Below, one piece after another: positions 1 to 11,387 of a DNA stretch of 64,000 bases; within the stretch, counting starts at the first letter, position 1, and each line of letters begins with the position of its first letter. Position numbers and translations under genes: made by a program. Below the pieces are notes generated by a model, which had not been told where the DNA came from, did not search any database, and saw nothing but the letters and a program-made list of their open reading frames with translations. Source of the DNA: Brachypterus glaber (Eukaryota; Arthropoda; Insecta; Coleoptera; Kateretidae); NCBI GenBank assembly GCA_958510825.1, contig OY294044.1, forward strand, positions 72,056,095-72,120,094, read 5' to 3'.

Positions 1-380
1 ACTTTCCATCTTTTTAAATAACGGAGATATTGGCCGGGAAGTAAAATTTGGGACACCCGGTATAGCTATAGCTATAGTCACATTTTCTTGCAAGAAAGTC
101 ACGTTACTATCGTGTGCTCTATGATTATAAACGGGTGGAAAGTTGGAAGAACATATGGTCACGTGGCTTGCTTGGGAGAAAATGTGTCTCGAATTTTTAA
201 TATGCTGTTAAAGTGCCTGTTAGCATAATCTGGGTGTATTCAAACACAATAGATATTTTATTATTATTATTATTATTATTATAAATTTACCATAATATTG
301 ATAATTCGGTATCCGTCTTTTATCCCTAAAAAAAGAGTAGGTACATTCCAATAACATATTTGCAATTTTGGCGAAGGCGC
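1..380. other. Intergenic AT-rich sequence with a small palindromic repeat and an ATT microsatellite
   Basis: No coding signal is visible. Positions 79-186 are a short imperfect palindrome whose ends read CACATTTTC and GAGAAAATGTG and which holds CACGTTAC and CACGTGGC boxes; related copies lie near 1890-1988 and 57085-57201. Positions 257-282 are a TTA/ATT microsatellite. Confidence 0.6.
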
Positions 381-683
381 ATTTCATTGTCTTCCCATCG
401 CGACGCTAATAATAAAAAGATAAAAAGTGATCGTTTATTACTTTATTTAGCTTGTTTATACTCGTTTTTGGATCTTTGACACACGGTTCTAAAGCTACCG
501 AAAGAATGCGGCAAAAAATATACTTTAATATTATTTCATTGTCTTCCCATCGCGACGCTTATAATAAAAAGATAAAAAGTGATCGTTTATTACTTTATTT
601 AGCTTGTTTATACTCGTTTTTGGATCTTTGACACACGGTTCTAAAGCTACCGAAAGAATGCGGCAAAAAATATACTTTAATAT
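381..683 (+). repeat. Tandem duplication, two 152-bp units
   Basis: The block from 381 to 532 (starting ATTTCATTGTCTTCCC) is repeated at 533-683. The two units are almost identical; the clearest difference is TAATAATAAA against TTATAATAAA early in the unit. The shift is 152 bases. Near identity means a recent event or an assembly duplication. The 69-codon open frame over it is a chance frame. Confidence 0.9.
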
Positions 684-1124
684 AAAATCTAACTACGCAT
701 ACGTTTACCCTGAATTCGCTTTAATCGGAGCGTTTTTTGTTGGTGTTCTGTCGTTTTTTGTACCTACCTCTCCCTTTCGTCGTTTGGTTTTTTTACCGTG
801 TGTCAGACTATAACCGATACGATGCCTCTTTAGCGACAAACAAGTCCCTTCTTGTCGTTAGTACACGTATTTTATACATAATGAGAATAATATTCTCATA
901 ATTAAAGACCATATATAGCATGTACACTGTCAAGGGCTCCTTCTTCGGATCCTGAGTGTGCATTATTCTCGCGAAAGTAAAGTGGATTTCCTCCTTTTTT
1001 TGTGCTGCGTTCACTATTTTTTTTTTCATGTTCTCTTTTATTTTTTGCCAAAGGGTTGCGTAGGCGTGGACTAGGGTGTAGCTTATTTTTTTGACATTAA
1101 AAAAGTCTAATGACACGAAACCTA
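684..1124. other. Sequence without recognised features
   Basis: AT-rich non-repetitive sequence. A 102-codon open frame on the - strand (808-1116) has no recognisable domain and a low-complexity lysine-rich stretch, so I do not call a gene. Confidence 0.4.
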
Positions 1125-1510
1125 TATATTTTTGTCAGAATTGTCACGAATTTTGTTGGGATTTTCCTCACGATTTCTCACGATTTTGTCACAATTGTAA
1201 CGATTTTCCTCGCGATTTCTGACAATTTTATCACAATTATCACGATTTTGGATGGGATTTTCCTCACGATTTCTCACGATTTTGTCACGTTTTTTGTTGG
1301 GATTTTTCTCACGATTTTGTCACGATTTTATCACAATTATCACTATTTTTGTTGGGATTTTCCTCACGATTTCTGACGATGTTATCAAAATTATCACGCT
1401 TTTTTTTTGGGATTTTCCTCACGATTTCTCACGATGTTGTTACGTTTTTTGTTGGCATTTTTCTCACGATTTTTTCACGATTTTTGTTGGGAAATTTTCT
1501 ATAAGACATT
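1125..1510 (+). repeat. Irregular minisatellite of TCACGATTTT-type units
   Basis: The stretch is built from shuffled short modules: TCACGATTTTGTCAC, TTTTGTTGGGATTTTCCTC and CACGATTTCTCACGA. The modules recur with variable spacing rather than one fixed period. The open frames at 1110-1376 and 1252-1581 exist only because the repeat lacks stops, and they encode repeated I/F/H-rich peptide. Confidence 0.85.
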
Positions 1511-2365
1511 TTCAATGCCTACCGTTTTTCCAACATAGTGTAAAACCTGCTGATATTTTTTTGATAGAGAACATTAACTAAAACAAGGCTAATGATTCAG
1601 CAGGCGCCCGAACTACCCACTTCTCCCCGGAAATAAAGCCATACACTAAAATAGTGTTGTTTATCACTATAAAATTTTAACCCTTAATTTGTCAACAAAA
1701 AATCAACGCAAAACATCGCAGAACCAATACAAACCTCATTTATATATTAATATTTAGACCAAAAGTAAGGGCAAAACTAGCTTCAACTTTGCGTTTAATT
1801 TTAAAAATCGACACAAATTCAACAAAAAATCAAAGAAAAATCAACGCAAAAGCAACGCAAAACTAATGCAAATACATACGGTAAAAAGGGATAATTTTTC
1901 CGTTACAATCGTGGGCTCTCTACCACTTTGTGATTATGAACGGCAAAGAACATATAATCACGTGACACACTTGTTTGCTTGTAAGATGTATAGATAATTT
2001 TTTTGGCGATGTCCTAGTATGGGTCAAAAATAAACATTGTCATGAAAAAAAAAGCGTCGCAAAATCTTTGCATCACCACTGTCGAGCGTTTCAGGAGCAT
2101 TGCATTAGCCCTGAATATGACGGACGACCGTTGAGTTATTGAATGTCCACCCAAAAATTAGCGCTAAGTTTGTTTTCATTTTGTGTCTAGTTCATGTCCC
2201 AACCAAATGATGAAATATGAAAAAAATATGATCTATTAATCTATCTATTAGATCCTATCATAGAAATATTCGTTATTCCTTTGTATATATTTTTGAGTTT
2301 ATTTTAGCCTCAATTTGGATGTTACTTTATCTCTTTATTTAGAATCTAGATTTAATTTGGGTGTG
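1511..2365. other. Intergenic sequence with a diverged dispersed repeat
   Basis: Positions 1683-1870 contain two related stretches of CAACAAAAAATCAACGCAAAA type. Positions about 1890-1988 are a diverged copy of the CACGTGAC palindromic family also seen at 79-186 and 57085-57201. No gene is evident. Confidence 0.5.
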
Positions 2366-2809
2366 TCTAAAACACTGACTGGCTGACTTAGAGGTTTTTT
2401 CTACTGACTCGGTATTTAGAAGAATCCGAGAAACTTGAAAATGGGTACAATTATATATTTCACCCTGCTTTACTTAAAAAAAAATATTTCAACCCACCAT
2501 CCCCACTCCTAAGGGTAGTTTTTACCATATTGTGGGGATGGGGGTTGAAATATTTTTTATTGAGTAAAGCAGGGTGAAATATATAACTGTACCCATTTTC
2601 AAGTTTCTCGGATTCTTCTAAATACCCAGTCAGTAGAAAAAAACCAAAAAATACGGTAAAAACTACCCTTAGGAGGATGGGGGGTTGAAATATTTTTTAT
2701 TGAGTAAAGCAGGGTGAAATATATAATTGTACCCATTTTCAAGTTTCTCGGATTCTTCTAAATAGCCAGTCAGTAGAAAAAACCTCAGTCAGCCAGTCAG
2801 TGTTTTAGA
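2366..2809. mobile_element. Foldback element with long terminal inverted repeats
   Basis: The left end TCTAAAACACTGACTGGCTG is matched inverted at the right end, and pairing continues inward for about 100 bp (GGTTTTTTCTACTGACT, GAGAAACTTGAAAATGGG, TTTCACCCTGCTTTAC). The right half is itself partly duplicated: the block with GGTTGAAATATTTTTTATTG and AGTAAAGCAGGGTGAAATAT occurs twice, near 2546 and 2685. It has no coding capacity, so it is a non-autonomous foldback or MITE-like element. Superfamily unknown. Confidence 0.85.
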
Positions 2810-3408
2810 ATTTTCCGTTTAATTTTTTAACATTAAACAGTTTAATCATTGACTAAATATACTCTTTTTAATCAATTAATTTAAATCTTGGTCGATAAGC
2901 TAAAATTTTAACCCTTGTCTATATTATAACTCTCCTTATTATTTAAACATGAAATCTAAGGGTTTACTGTATATAATCTGTCCCTATTTTAAAAGCAAGC
3001 AACGCTCTAATGTGCACCAAATCACGAGCGAAATAACTATACTTAAGAGCGGAAACACGGTCTCGGTGCCCCGTATTCGCCTTCGCGACGATGAAATAAT
3101 GACTAGGCAAGTAGCATCGCTTTTTCGTTGTTGGATTTTTTAAATGATATTACATTTTGTTAACCAACAAAGAAATTCTTTAAAAGAATCGAATTATAAA
3201 GCAGTCTTCGCAATGAAGCGAACTTAACTCCATACAAAATGGCTTTCTTGTCAATCATTTTTACCATGGCCGTATGTACCATCGTTTTCATAATAAACGC
3301 TTACACCTAAAAATGTTACAGATTATATTGAACTTTATCAAGGTCTCTTTGACATTTATTTGTCAAATATTATTATCACATTACTTGTCAAAATAATTCA
3401 CATTAGTT
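2810..3408. other. Sequence without recognised features
   Basis: AT-rich. A 64-codon frame at 2949-3143 has no recognisable similarity and I treat it as chance. Confidence 0.35.
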
Positions 3409-3792
3409 ATGCCGCAGCTTACAAATTATCAAATTATTATAGCAGCAAGAATAAATGACGGGATAAGTGTACGTGAAATAGCCACTGAATTAAATGTTGC
3501 AAACAGCACTATAATGCGAGCAAAGAAAAAACTTGAGGAAACTGGACAGATTAGCAGAAAGCGGGGTTCTGGTCGAAGTAGAATGAGTAGTGCAGAAGAA
3601 GATATGCAATTAAGAATTATCTGCGGTAAAACCCTTTCCATACCGGAGTCAGAGCGAGGGAAGAAACTAACTTTCCTGGGTCATAATGCTGAAGAATTAC
3701 GACAGGCCATCATTGAGGCTTGGCACGCAAAAATTACACCAAATTACACAAACCAACTGTTAGAATTACAAAGAAGATTTTTTTATTTTTGA
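3409..3792 (+). pseudogene. Tc1/mariner-type transposase remnant, DDE core deleted
   Basis: The 127-residue frame begins like a Tc1-family transposase, with a paired-type helix-turn-helix: residues 1-45 contain YQIIIAARINDGISVREIA and NSTIMRAKKKLEETG, followed by the basic linker RKRGSGRSR. It then jumps, after about residue 70, to what looks like a transposase C-terminus (NAEELRQAIIEAW followed by a QLLELQRRF-type tail). The roughly 200 residues with the catalytic DDE/DDD core are missing, so it cannot transpose itself. The 9-bp inverted pair AGTCACTCT / AGAGTGACT near 3806 and 3948 may be part of an element end. An intact DNA-binding domain could in principle still bind element ends; that is inference. 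Confidence 0.7.
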
Positions 3793-4627
3793 TATCTTAA
3801 AATAAGTCACTCTTGATGATGTTTTTTTTTCTTTATATTTTTGAAGACACTATTTTGAAGAAAAAAACATTATCCCATGAACCGTAAGAGTTGTACAAAA
3901 AGCGCTTAGTGTTTTGGGAATTTCAAATCAAGCAGGGCAAGTTATAAAGAGTGACTTTTTTTGAGATCAAATCAAAAATAAAAAATAAATTCCTCTTTGT
4001 AACTCTATCTGGAGACATACTGTATAAATATCATTTATAATAAAATTTGTTAACCTTTTTGCTTATAAGCATATATGCTTAAAGACAGTTATAGGACTTG
4101 CACTATATAATATAGACTGTACTTTAACCTTACTTAATTATTACGGAAAATGTCAGTGTCAATCTTAGTAAAGTACATATACCACAACTAAAAATTTAAA
4201 ATGTTGGGGTACCTCAGGGTTCTGTGATGTGAGCGTTTTCTATGAAAATGATGGTACTCAAGTTTCTGCAATAGATAGCATGCCAGGGTATCTATTCTTG
4301 ACTTTCAGGAAGTAGAATGACTGTAGTCCGTCCAATTATGCAAGATACATCATTCGTTAAAAACTCGTACCTTTTAACATATAAATTATTGTGACATTTT
4401 TTGTCTATGACAATGATTGACGGTCGTTAAAGCTAATAAAAGAAGAGAAAGTTACATAAAAAAATGGTTATACGTAATGTTATTTTGTATGGTATTGAAA
4501 AAGATACTTTTTTGGTTTATTCTTCATACACTCACACTAAATTGGCATATTCTACATATTGTACAAACGTAAATTATATTGAACACAATGAAAACGTCAA
4601 ATTTTTAGGTTACAATTACAACTTAAG
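3793..4627. other. Flank of the Tc1-like remnant, no gene seen
   Basis: AT-rich. A short inverted pair (AAGTCACTCTT near 3805, AAGAGTGACTT near 3947) is present. The 61-codon frame at 4464-4649 has no recognised domain. Confidence 0.35.
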
Positions 4628-4735
4628 GCCTATACAGAGGCTCGCATAACAACCATTACAAGATACATGACGACACATCAAGCCAATCCTGGCATTGCAT
4701 TCTTATGTACTATGCTTGTTATGCGAGTCTTGAGC
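4628..4735. mobile_element. Short palindromic element, GCATAAC ends, copy 1
   Basis: The left end CTATACAGAGGCTCGCATAAC is mirrored on the right by TGTTATGCGAGTC. The total is about 108 bp. A second, diverged member lies at 5483-5616. Confidence 0.6.
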
Positions 4736-5482
4736 ACTCATGAGCAAACTTCAAAGGTTTGGCCCCATTGCAATGCATTGCATAAAAAATAAGAAAGACC
4801 AAAAAGTCACGAACAAGCTACACTCAGGAGTACTTTACCTCCACTGTTCCTGAAAATATCAAACCGCCGATAGGTCCATTTTCAAACCAGCACTTTTTAA
4901 CCTGTTAACTTTTTACTACCAAAATTTTTCTATGTGTCGTAAATTACGATATATAATTACTATTCATAATTTACGATATATAATTAGTAATTAATAATTA
5001 GTAATTATAATTACAAATTATAATTAGTAATTAATAATTATTAATTATATAAAGTTTACTCGTCCGAATAGATTATTTGGTAGTACCGGTAACGTGGTAT
5101 AGAAAATTAAAAAAATTACTTATAGTTTGATTTTTCACGATACGATTAATTCTCGTATTTAAGTTCGCCAGTTTTACGAGCATAAATTCATTCAGAATAC
5201 CTGTTTCATTCATTATTCAATTATACAAAGTTGATAACCCATGGGCTATTCAGCTATATCAAAAGTTTGGATTATAATCATAATAATTATTGAACTAAAT
5301 TAAATTTACGGTGCATAAACGAAAATTAATTCAATTGTTTAAGTCTTATTTTCTTATATTGTTTTACTAAAACAGTTCATAAGTAAAAACAATGATTATA
5401 TCGATATGTCATGCTTTTTGCATTGTAATTGTTTTAAAACAGTAAATAATATGTTATGTTTTATGACACTATTATATTTAAG
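4736..5482. other. AT-rich sequence with simple palindromes
   Basis: Positions 4935-5055 consist of repeated AATTAGTAATTA and TACGATATATAATTA motifs. No gene seen. Confidence 0.4.
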
Positions 5483-5616
5483 CGCTATACACCTGCTCGC
5501 ATAACCATAAAATATAACATACAACAGTGCCTTAACTGGCTTGATATGTCCTAAATGTGTCTTGCCAAGGCCGATACATTACGTCTTACGGTTATGCAAG
5601 TTTCTGTATATCGCCT
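5483..5616. mobile_element. Short palindromic element, GCATAAC ends, copy 2
   Basis: GCGCTATACACCTGCTCGCA on the left pairs with GGTTATGCAAGTTTCTGTA and TATCGCC on the right. The ends resemble those at 4628-4735, so this is a MITE-like family with two members within 1 kb. Confidence 0.6.
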
Positions 5617-6805
5617 TGAGCAGCTGGATTTCACATTTAGTCAGGATACAAAGGGTTTTCTTATAGGTGTTTTGCAGGTGACATAAGCTTGGGAAAAAAT
5701 TGTCCCGGACAACTGCTTGTTTTTACAATCTGACATCACTATATCTACAAAAAGTCATATAACCTCAAATAATGAAATAGCTAAGCTTTCTACAGCTTGT
5801 AAGCCAAGCTAACCTAAAACTTTCCATTTTGACATAACCTTGGCTAAAATGAATTGTTTTTTTTTTGACGACTTTGGTTTAACAGATCTAAACTGAATAT
5901 AGGGTTTTTTTTCTGGGTTCTTCCTTATGCTTAATAAAATTCATGGTCAACGATTTTTGAAAAATCTTTTTTGCATAACATTCGCCATTAGAGATCAGCA
6001 GGTGGATTCTTTCCTGGAAACGTTTATCAAAAACTCAAACCGTCAGTTACACACAACAACGTTCAGCTTATTTGCGATGTTTTAAGATGATAATGCTTGG
6101 GCTATTATTGTTCTGAATATCGTGGCAACAATCTTTTCGCAAACGATGCACCGGGATGACCGAAGCACAAAATATGTCCTGCTAAACGAGACTCCAAATT
6201 AGAACGACTTCTATTTTAAAGGCCTATGACTTTTTCCTTTTTATAAATAAAACTTTTTTAAGTAACTTTTAATTCATTGGCGTCAGTTATTATGATACTT
6301 ACGCCTTATTAAAATTCAGAAATATACAGCCAAGGGATCAATGTTCCCTGGGATCATACAGTTGCGATATTAAAAAAGTACTACACTTAAAAATTTTACC
6401 CTAAAATTGTTCCATTTAAATACAGCTTGTCAAAAGTCAATTGAGGACTTAACTAAGTCAAAGATATATAACAGTCATCTTGTTTTTTTTCCAAGTGTCA
6501 GATGTATCAACATGATTCACAAAGTCAGCCAGCAACAGAAATCAATTTTAACAATAAATTTTGGGACTAATATAAGAAAAATGACCGAGTAATTAAATAA
6601 TTCTACACGCCAGAACAAAAATATATAGGAATGAAGATTCGGGCCCTTCAAAAGTGTCAACTGCTATAAGCTACCTACCTTATTGTTTTTCGTTTTTTTA
6701 TTAATGTATTTTTTTATTTCTGTTATAATTTTTTTAATTTTATATATTTATACCGTTTTTAAATCCACTGACATTTTAAATTACCCTAAAAATTTCATTG
6801 TCAAT
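5617..6805. other. Sequence without recognised features
   Basis: AT-rich. No conserved protein, repeat or RNA gene recognised. The 61-codon frame at 6407-6592 is not supported. Confidence 0.35.
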
Positions 6806-6910
6806 AATAGTATATTAAAGTACTAGTTTCATAACATACGTTTCAAGCGGCTCGTTTTTTAAAATACTAGGCGGTAAAAACGTGTTATGAAACGAGTGCT
6901 TTATACAATT
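6806..6910. mobile_element. Short palindromic element, TATTAAAG ends
   Basis: The left arm TATTAAAGTACTAGTTTCAT plus AACATACGTTT pairs with the right arm AAACGTGTTATGAAACGAGT plus GCTTTATAC. A better preserved relative sits at 54911-55020. Confidence 0.6.
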
Positions 6911-7191
6911 TTTTCTATTTTGCTCTAAAATTTAAAAAAACTTACTTACATTTAAATTGATGACTGATTTAGGGATTTTTGTTTTGGATTGGCATTACAG
7001 TTTACACCATGTTTAAAATTCTAAGAACAAATTATATTTTAATATATTTTATAGTCATCTCTTCTCTTTTTTACTGCAAGCCACAATTTTAAGATTAAGA
7101 TTTTAAAAATTTGGTATACCTCAAGATTCGCTGCTGTAATACTTTTTTTTGATTCCAAAAAGTCCAATCTAGAGAGAAGGCACCGATTGCA

Positions 7192-7196
<5 letters not shown>

Positions 7197-7233
<37 letters not shown>
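7197..7233. repeat. GA microsatellite
   Basis: An uninterrupted GA run of about 17 dinucleotides. The 70-codon frame on the - strand here is produced by this run (LSLSLS). Confidence 0.95.
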
Positions 7234-7240
<7 letters not shown>

Positions 7241-8003
7241 CGTTTGACCAATCAGATAATTATTTACAAATCTGCATGAGATGTCAAAAATTTTCACTTT
7301 GTGACATTTTTACTTTTATATTGAAATTTGTAATTTTTTGCGCGAAATCGTATAGATCTTTGGAATGTTTATGGTCATGGGAAATAATGAAAATTTCGAT
7401 AAACTGAGCTGCTACAGAATGAAATGGCAGAAATTCTGAAAATTTTGAAATTTTGAAAAAATAAAACTTACTTTTGATCATATTTATGGTCCGCACTTTG
7501 TTCCCAGTCACAATTCTTAAATTTTTATGTGGCACGAGTCCAAAATGACTTTGTTTTTAGTCAAATAAACAATTTTGCTGAGCTACGAAACTTCTCTGGG
7601 CTGAGTGTACCTGTAATACCAACCAGATTTTCTAGTAAGTAATACCACAACGCTGTTGCTGTATTTCTTAAGAAAATTATTTAATTACTGGTGTTCAAGT
7701 TAGTAACCATATTTTGTTATATGCCATAGCATAAATATGTTATACAACCGGTTGTAGAATTAAGAGGTAAACAACATACAATTGTTATAAATACAACAAC
7801 AAATGTTATCTTATGTCCTAGTTAGTACTATACTATAGTACAATTTGTGGTTGGCTCATATATAACAATATGTTGTTGTATTAATAACGCTATTATTAAT
7901 TAGAATTATCAGTGTATCACATTTAAATTCATACACAACAAAGCTTCTATTAGCCGTTAATATACGACGTAATTTTTTGCCAAAAAAGCAATTCCACAAT
8001 AAA
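7234..8003. other. Sequence without recognised genes
   Basis: AT-rich flank of the large composite element. The 83-codon - strand frame at 7284-7535 has no recognisable domain. Positions about 7735-7870 are rich in ACAACA/TGTTGT words and may be a decayed palindromic element. Confidence 0.35.
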
Positions 8004-8220
8004 CAACACTGGTCGACAAATCTGAAGATTTCTCTAACTGAGATTCCAGAAATAGGTTTATACTAATTTTGGGTCGCTGAATCCGAATCCGAAGGCCGTT
8101 TGTCTCCATCATCCTCAAATTTTTTGATATCATAAAAAAAGTTAAAATTAGGAAAATTGATTTTGTGTAATTACAAGAAAATGCTTTGAAATTTAGTACG
8201 GTTAATAGTGGTAATATAAG

Positions 8221-8688
8221 TTATTTATTCCCCTACTTACACAAAAATACAATTGTGTGTATGTCAAAAGCGTGCGTTCTAAAGTGTTTCTGTAATATAT
8301 TTCTCCAACAAAATTTATGTTTAAGAATTTTACAATTTCGATAGAAATTATTATTTATTGATTAATTTTACGTAAAAAACATATTGGACCTTTTGATCAA
8401 AGGTCAATAGTTTTCGAGAAAAATAGGTTTAAACATATCTCTGAAAGTTCCACTAAGTTATTTATTCCCCTACTTACCCAAAAATACAATTGTGTGTATG
8501 CCAGAGGCGTCGTTTTAAAGTGTTTCTGTATTTCTCCAAATTTATGTTTAAGAATTATACAATTTCGATAAAAAATTATTAATTAATTTTACGTAAAAAA
8601 CATATTGGACCTTTTGATCAAAGGTCAATAGTTTTCGAGAAAAATAGGTTTAAGCCTATCTCTGCAAGTTCCACTAAGAAAAAAACTG
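8221..8688. repeat. Tandem duplication inside the left arm, 237-bp period
   Basis: TTATTTATTCCCCTACTTAC begins at 8221 and again at 8458, each followed by the same module through TTTTCGAGAAAAATAGG. The right arm (11750-11980) has a single inverted copy, so the duplication arose after the arms formed. Confidence 0.85.
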
Positions 8689-8751
8689 CTGCCAACAAGA
8701 TAATACTTTCTCCTATAGGTCTAGGTTTATTAAAATAAAAATAAATAAATA

Positions 8752-9330
8752 AATTTTAGATTTTAAGCTTTCACGGCCATTAAGATATAAAGAACTTTCA
8801 CTTTCGGGTTTAGACCGTGTTAATGGATTTTCACTTTCCGACGTTTCGTCTCTTACTACTAGAGACATCTTCAGGGATTAATCTGAAACTAAGTTTCGAA
8901 TCAACTTGTGTCACTATTTATGACGAGTTGTGGTTATTCACCCGTGACGAGGTTTTTCCTATCAAAGACTTCCATATTGCAGGTAAGTGGTAACCAGTGT
9001 CCCGATTGATATTGTTAGGATGCTTGATGATTTCTATCGATTCCCGTATCTTCCTTGGCATTTTTCTGTTTTCTGTTAATATTTGTTTTGTTTCAGACAA
9101 ATTGATTTTATGACCTGTTTCATGCACATGTTCGGCTACTGCCGATAAGGAAATTTGTTTCTTTCTTATATTGCGCTCATGCTCTTGTAGTCTTGTAGAA
9201 ATTTTTCTCTTAGTTTCACCTATGTAAACCGTACCACAGGAGCAGGGTATTTTATATACGCCATCTAAGGGTATTTTGTCTTTTGTTGAAGTCAAACATT
9301 GACCTAATTTTTGGTACGACCGAAATATAG
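8752..9330 (-). mobile_element. 5'-truncated Penelope-like element copy, inverted
   Basis: On the - strand this holds only the 3' part of the element: the end of the reverse transcriptase connector, the GIY-YIG domain, the 3' untranslated region and the terminal repeat. Its 3' end faces left and is followed by TTTA repeats. It meets the other copy head-to-head at 9330/9331. Inverted partial copies joined in this way are typical of Penelope-like elements. Confidence 0.85.
8918..9330 (-). pseudogene. Penelope-like GIY-YIG endonuclease fragment
   Basis: This is the C-terminal fragment of a Penelope-like polyprotein. It starts mid-protein with FRSYQKLGQCLTSTKDKIP, then shows the GIY-YIG nuclease core: GVYKIPCSCG (the GIY half, with the paired cysteines usual in this family) followed by VYIGETKRKISTR (the YIG half with the catalytic-type arginine), then EHVHETGH. 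The nuclease would nick target DNA for target-primed reverse transcription. It lacks the reverse transcriptase, so it is a dead fragment, but this domain reads without frameshift, unlike the copy on the other strand. An open frame runs on to 9352 only because it reads through the junction. Confidence 0.85.
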
Positions 9331-11257
9331 GAAAGTGAAAATCCATTAACACGGTCTAAACCCGAAAGTGAAAGTTCTTTATATCTTAATGGCCGTGAAA
9401 GCTTAAAATCTAAAATAGGATGCCTCTACGGGGAGGAAATCAAACGAGATGCCACTCTATTTGGCAAACTTCGAATCAAATTTGTGAAACTATTAAACAG
9501 TCTAACCTTCTTACGGCGGTGTCGTGACACTAAGGCAATTCCGAAGTGTTTACAAATATTTCATCACGTTAAGACTATTGCTGCCAATCGAATATATCGT
9601 AGAGCAGGAGAAGCCCTGGTGCGAGAAAGGATAAATGTAGATAAAAGGAAGCTAGACAACGTATCAGACCAACTGTACCGCTTGCATCAGAAACTGGGTA
9701 AGACAATTGATTTTGATTTATTTCATGTACTAGATACTATAACTTATGAACACGCTCATGCTATTGGTGTTAAAGTCTCAGAAATCCAAAAGAAAAAGTT
9801 TTCTTCTCTTGAAATTTATAATCTAACCCCCCGAGACTCCCGCGTACCAAAATTATATGGTTTACCTAAAATTCACAAGGACGGTGCCCCTCTTAGACCA
9901 ATTGTCAGCACAATAGGTTCCCCTACGTATAAACTTGCCAAACACCTTGCCCAAATCTTAAATCAGTTAGTTGGAAAAACGAGGTCTTATGTAAAAAATT
10001 CCACACACTTTGTACAAACCTTATCGACAGTGACCCTGGACCCCTCGGACATAATGGTTAGTTTCGACGTAGAATCTCTATTTACTAACGTTCCCGTTCC
10101 CGATACAATAAATATTATACGAGACCTACTTACAACTGGAAATCTTGACCCTAAGTTATGTAAATTATTTGAATCTTGTCTGACATCTACATATTTTCTG
10201 ATACAGGGAGAGTTCTATGAACAAGTGTCAGGCGCCGCAATGGGATCCCCATTATCACCCCCTGCGGCCAATGCTTTCATGGAATACTTCGAGAAAAAAG
10301 CTATTGAGTCATTTCCATTAAAACCTAAAATTTGGTGCAGATACGTAGACGATGTCTATGCTTTTTGGCCCCATGGCATGGAAAGCCTTCAAGGTTTTCT
10401 AAATCACCTCAATTCCCAACATAAATCTATACGGTTTACGATGGAAATTGAGAACAACGGATCACTTCCCTTTTTGGACGTTTTGGTTTACAAAACGGAA
10501 AATGGCTCAATAGGACACTCGGTATACAGGAAGAAAACCCACACTGACAGATACCTAAACGCATTTTCACATCACCATCCCTCTCAAAAACGCTCGGTAG
10601 TTAATTCACTTGTTCATAGGGCTTTCATGATTTCAGACAAGAATTCCCTAGACACAGAACTCCTTAAACTAACCAAAGCCTTGACCATGAACGGTTATAC
10701 CAAAAAAGACATTAATAAGACCATATACAAATACAGAAATCCCAGACCCAAACAACAGGACAATAGTGACAATGACAGACAGACACAAGTTATACTTCCC
10801 TATGTAAGCGGTATCACGGATAAAATAGGTAAACTTTTGAAGAAGTCAAATATTAAGCCTATATTTCGGTCCAACCAAAAATTAGGTCAATGTTTGACTT
10901 CAACAAAAGACAAAATACCCCTGAGTTCAGAAGGCCTATATAAAATACCCTGCTCCTGTGGTTTACATAGGTGAAACTAAGAGAAAAATTTCTACAAGAC
11001 GCAATATAAGAAAGAAACAAATTTCCTTATCGGCAGTAGCCGAACATGTACATGAAACAGGTCATAAAATCAATTTGTCTGAAACAAAACAAATATTAAC
11101 AGAAAACAGAAAAATGCCAAGGAAGATACGGGAATCGATAGAAATCATCAAGCATCCTAACAATATCAATCGGGACACTGGTTACCACGTACCTGCAATA
11201 TGGAAGTCTTTGATAGGAAAAACCTCGTCACGGGTGAATAACCACAACTCGTCATAA
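9331..11257 (+). pseudogene. Penelope-like reverse transcriptase / GIY-YIG polyprotein, broken
   Basis: The frame is open from the element's 5' edge; no strong start codon is evident, and LYGEEIKRDATLFGKL (about 9413) looks like genuine N-terminal protein. Reverse transcriptase motifs follow in order: KLYGLPKIHKDG, LRPIVSTIGSP, SFDVESLFTNVP, GAAMGSPLSP and the catalytic YVDD at 10342-10353, then LPFLDVLVY. Two breaks are visible by comparison with the inverted copy. A 5-base loss near 10963 shifts the frame just inside the GIY-YIG core (stop soon after; the correct frame resumes at 10958-11257). A 15-base in-frame loss then removes LQEHE. In addition, the jump from FSSLEIYN to LTPRDSRVPKL suggests that the N-terminal part of the polymerase (fingers, DKGN-type motif) is internally deleted. 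Not functional as it stands. Confidence 0.9.
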
Positions 11258-11300
11258 ATAGTGACACAAGTTGATTCGAAACTTAGTTTCAGATTAATCC

Positions 11301-11336
11301 CTGAAGATGTCTCTAGTAGTAAGAGACGAAACGTCG
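11301..11336 (+). ncRNA. Hammerhead-like motif in the Penelope 3' region
   Basis: CTGAAGA is followed by a 5-bp stem (GTCTC / GAGAC) with a 9-base loop, then GAAACGTCGG. This matches the hammerhead layout CUGANGA - stem II - GAAA, and Penelope-like elements are known to carry hammerhead ribozymes. One extra U lies between CUGAAGA and the stem, so the core is not fully canonical. The same motif occurs on the - strand of the inverted copy (8838-8874). Confidence 0.45.
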
Positions 11337-11387
11337 GAAAGTGAAAATCCATTAACACGGTCTAAACCCGAAAGTGAAAGTTCTTTA

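Larger units (their letters stand above)
9331..11387 (+). mobile_element. Penelope-like retroelement, near-complete but defective
   Basis: It runs from the head-to-head junction to the TAAATAAATAAA tail. A 51-bp direct repeat starting GAAAGTGAAAATCCATTAAC occurs at its start (9331-9381) and near its end (11337-11387), the pseudo-LTR arrangement of this class. It encodes reverse transcriptase followed by GIY-YIG nuclease. No envelope or integrase is present, consistent with Penelope biology. Confidence 0.85.

Noticed and set aside
1110..1581. Overlapping frames of 88 and 109 codons
   Set aside because: Produced by a stop-poor minisatellite; the peptides are repetitive.
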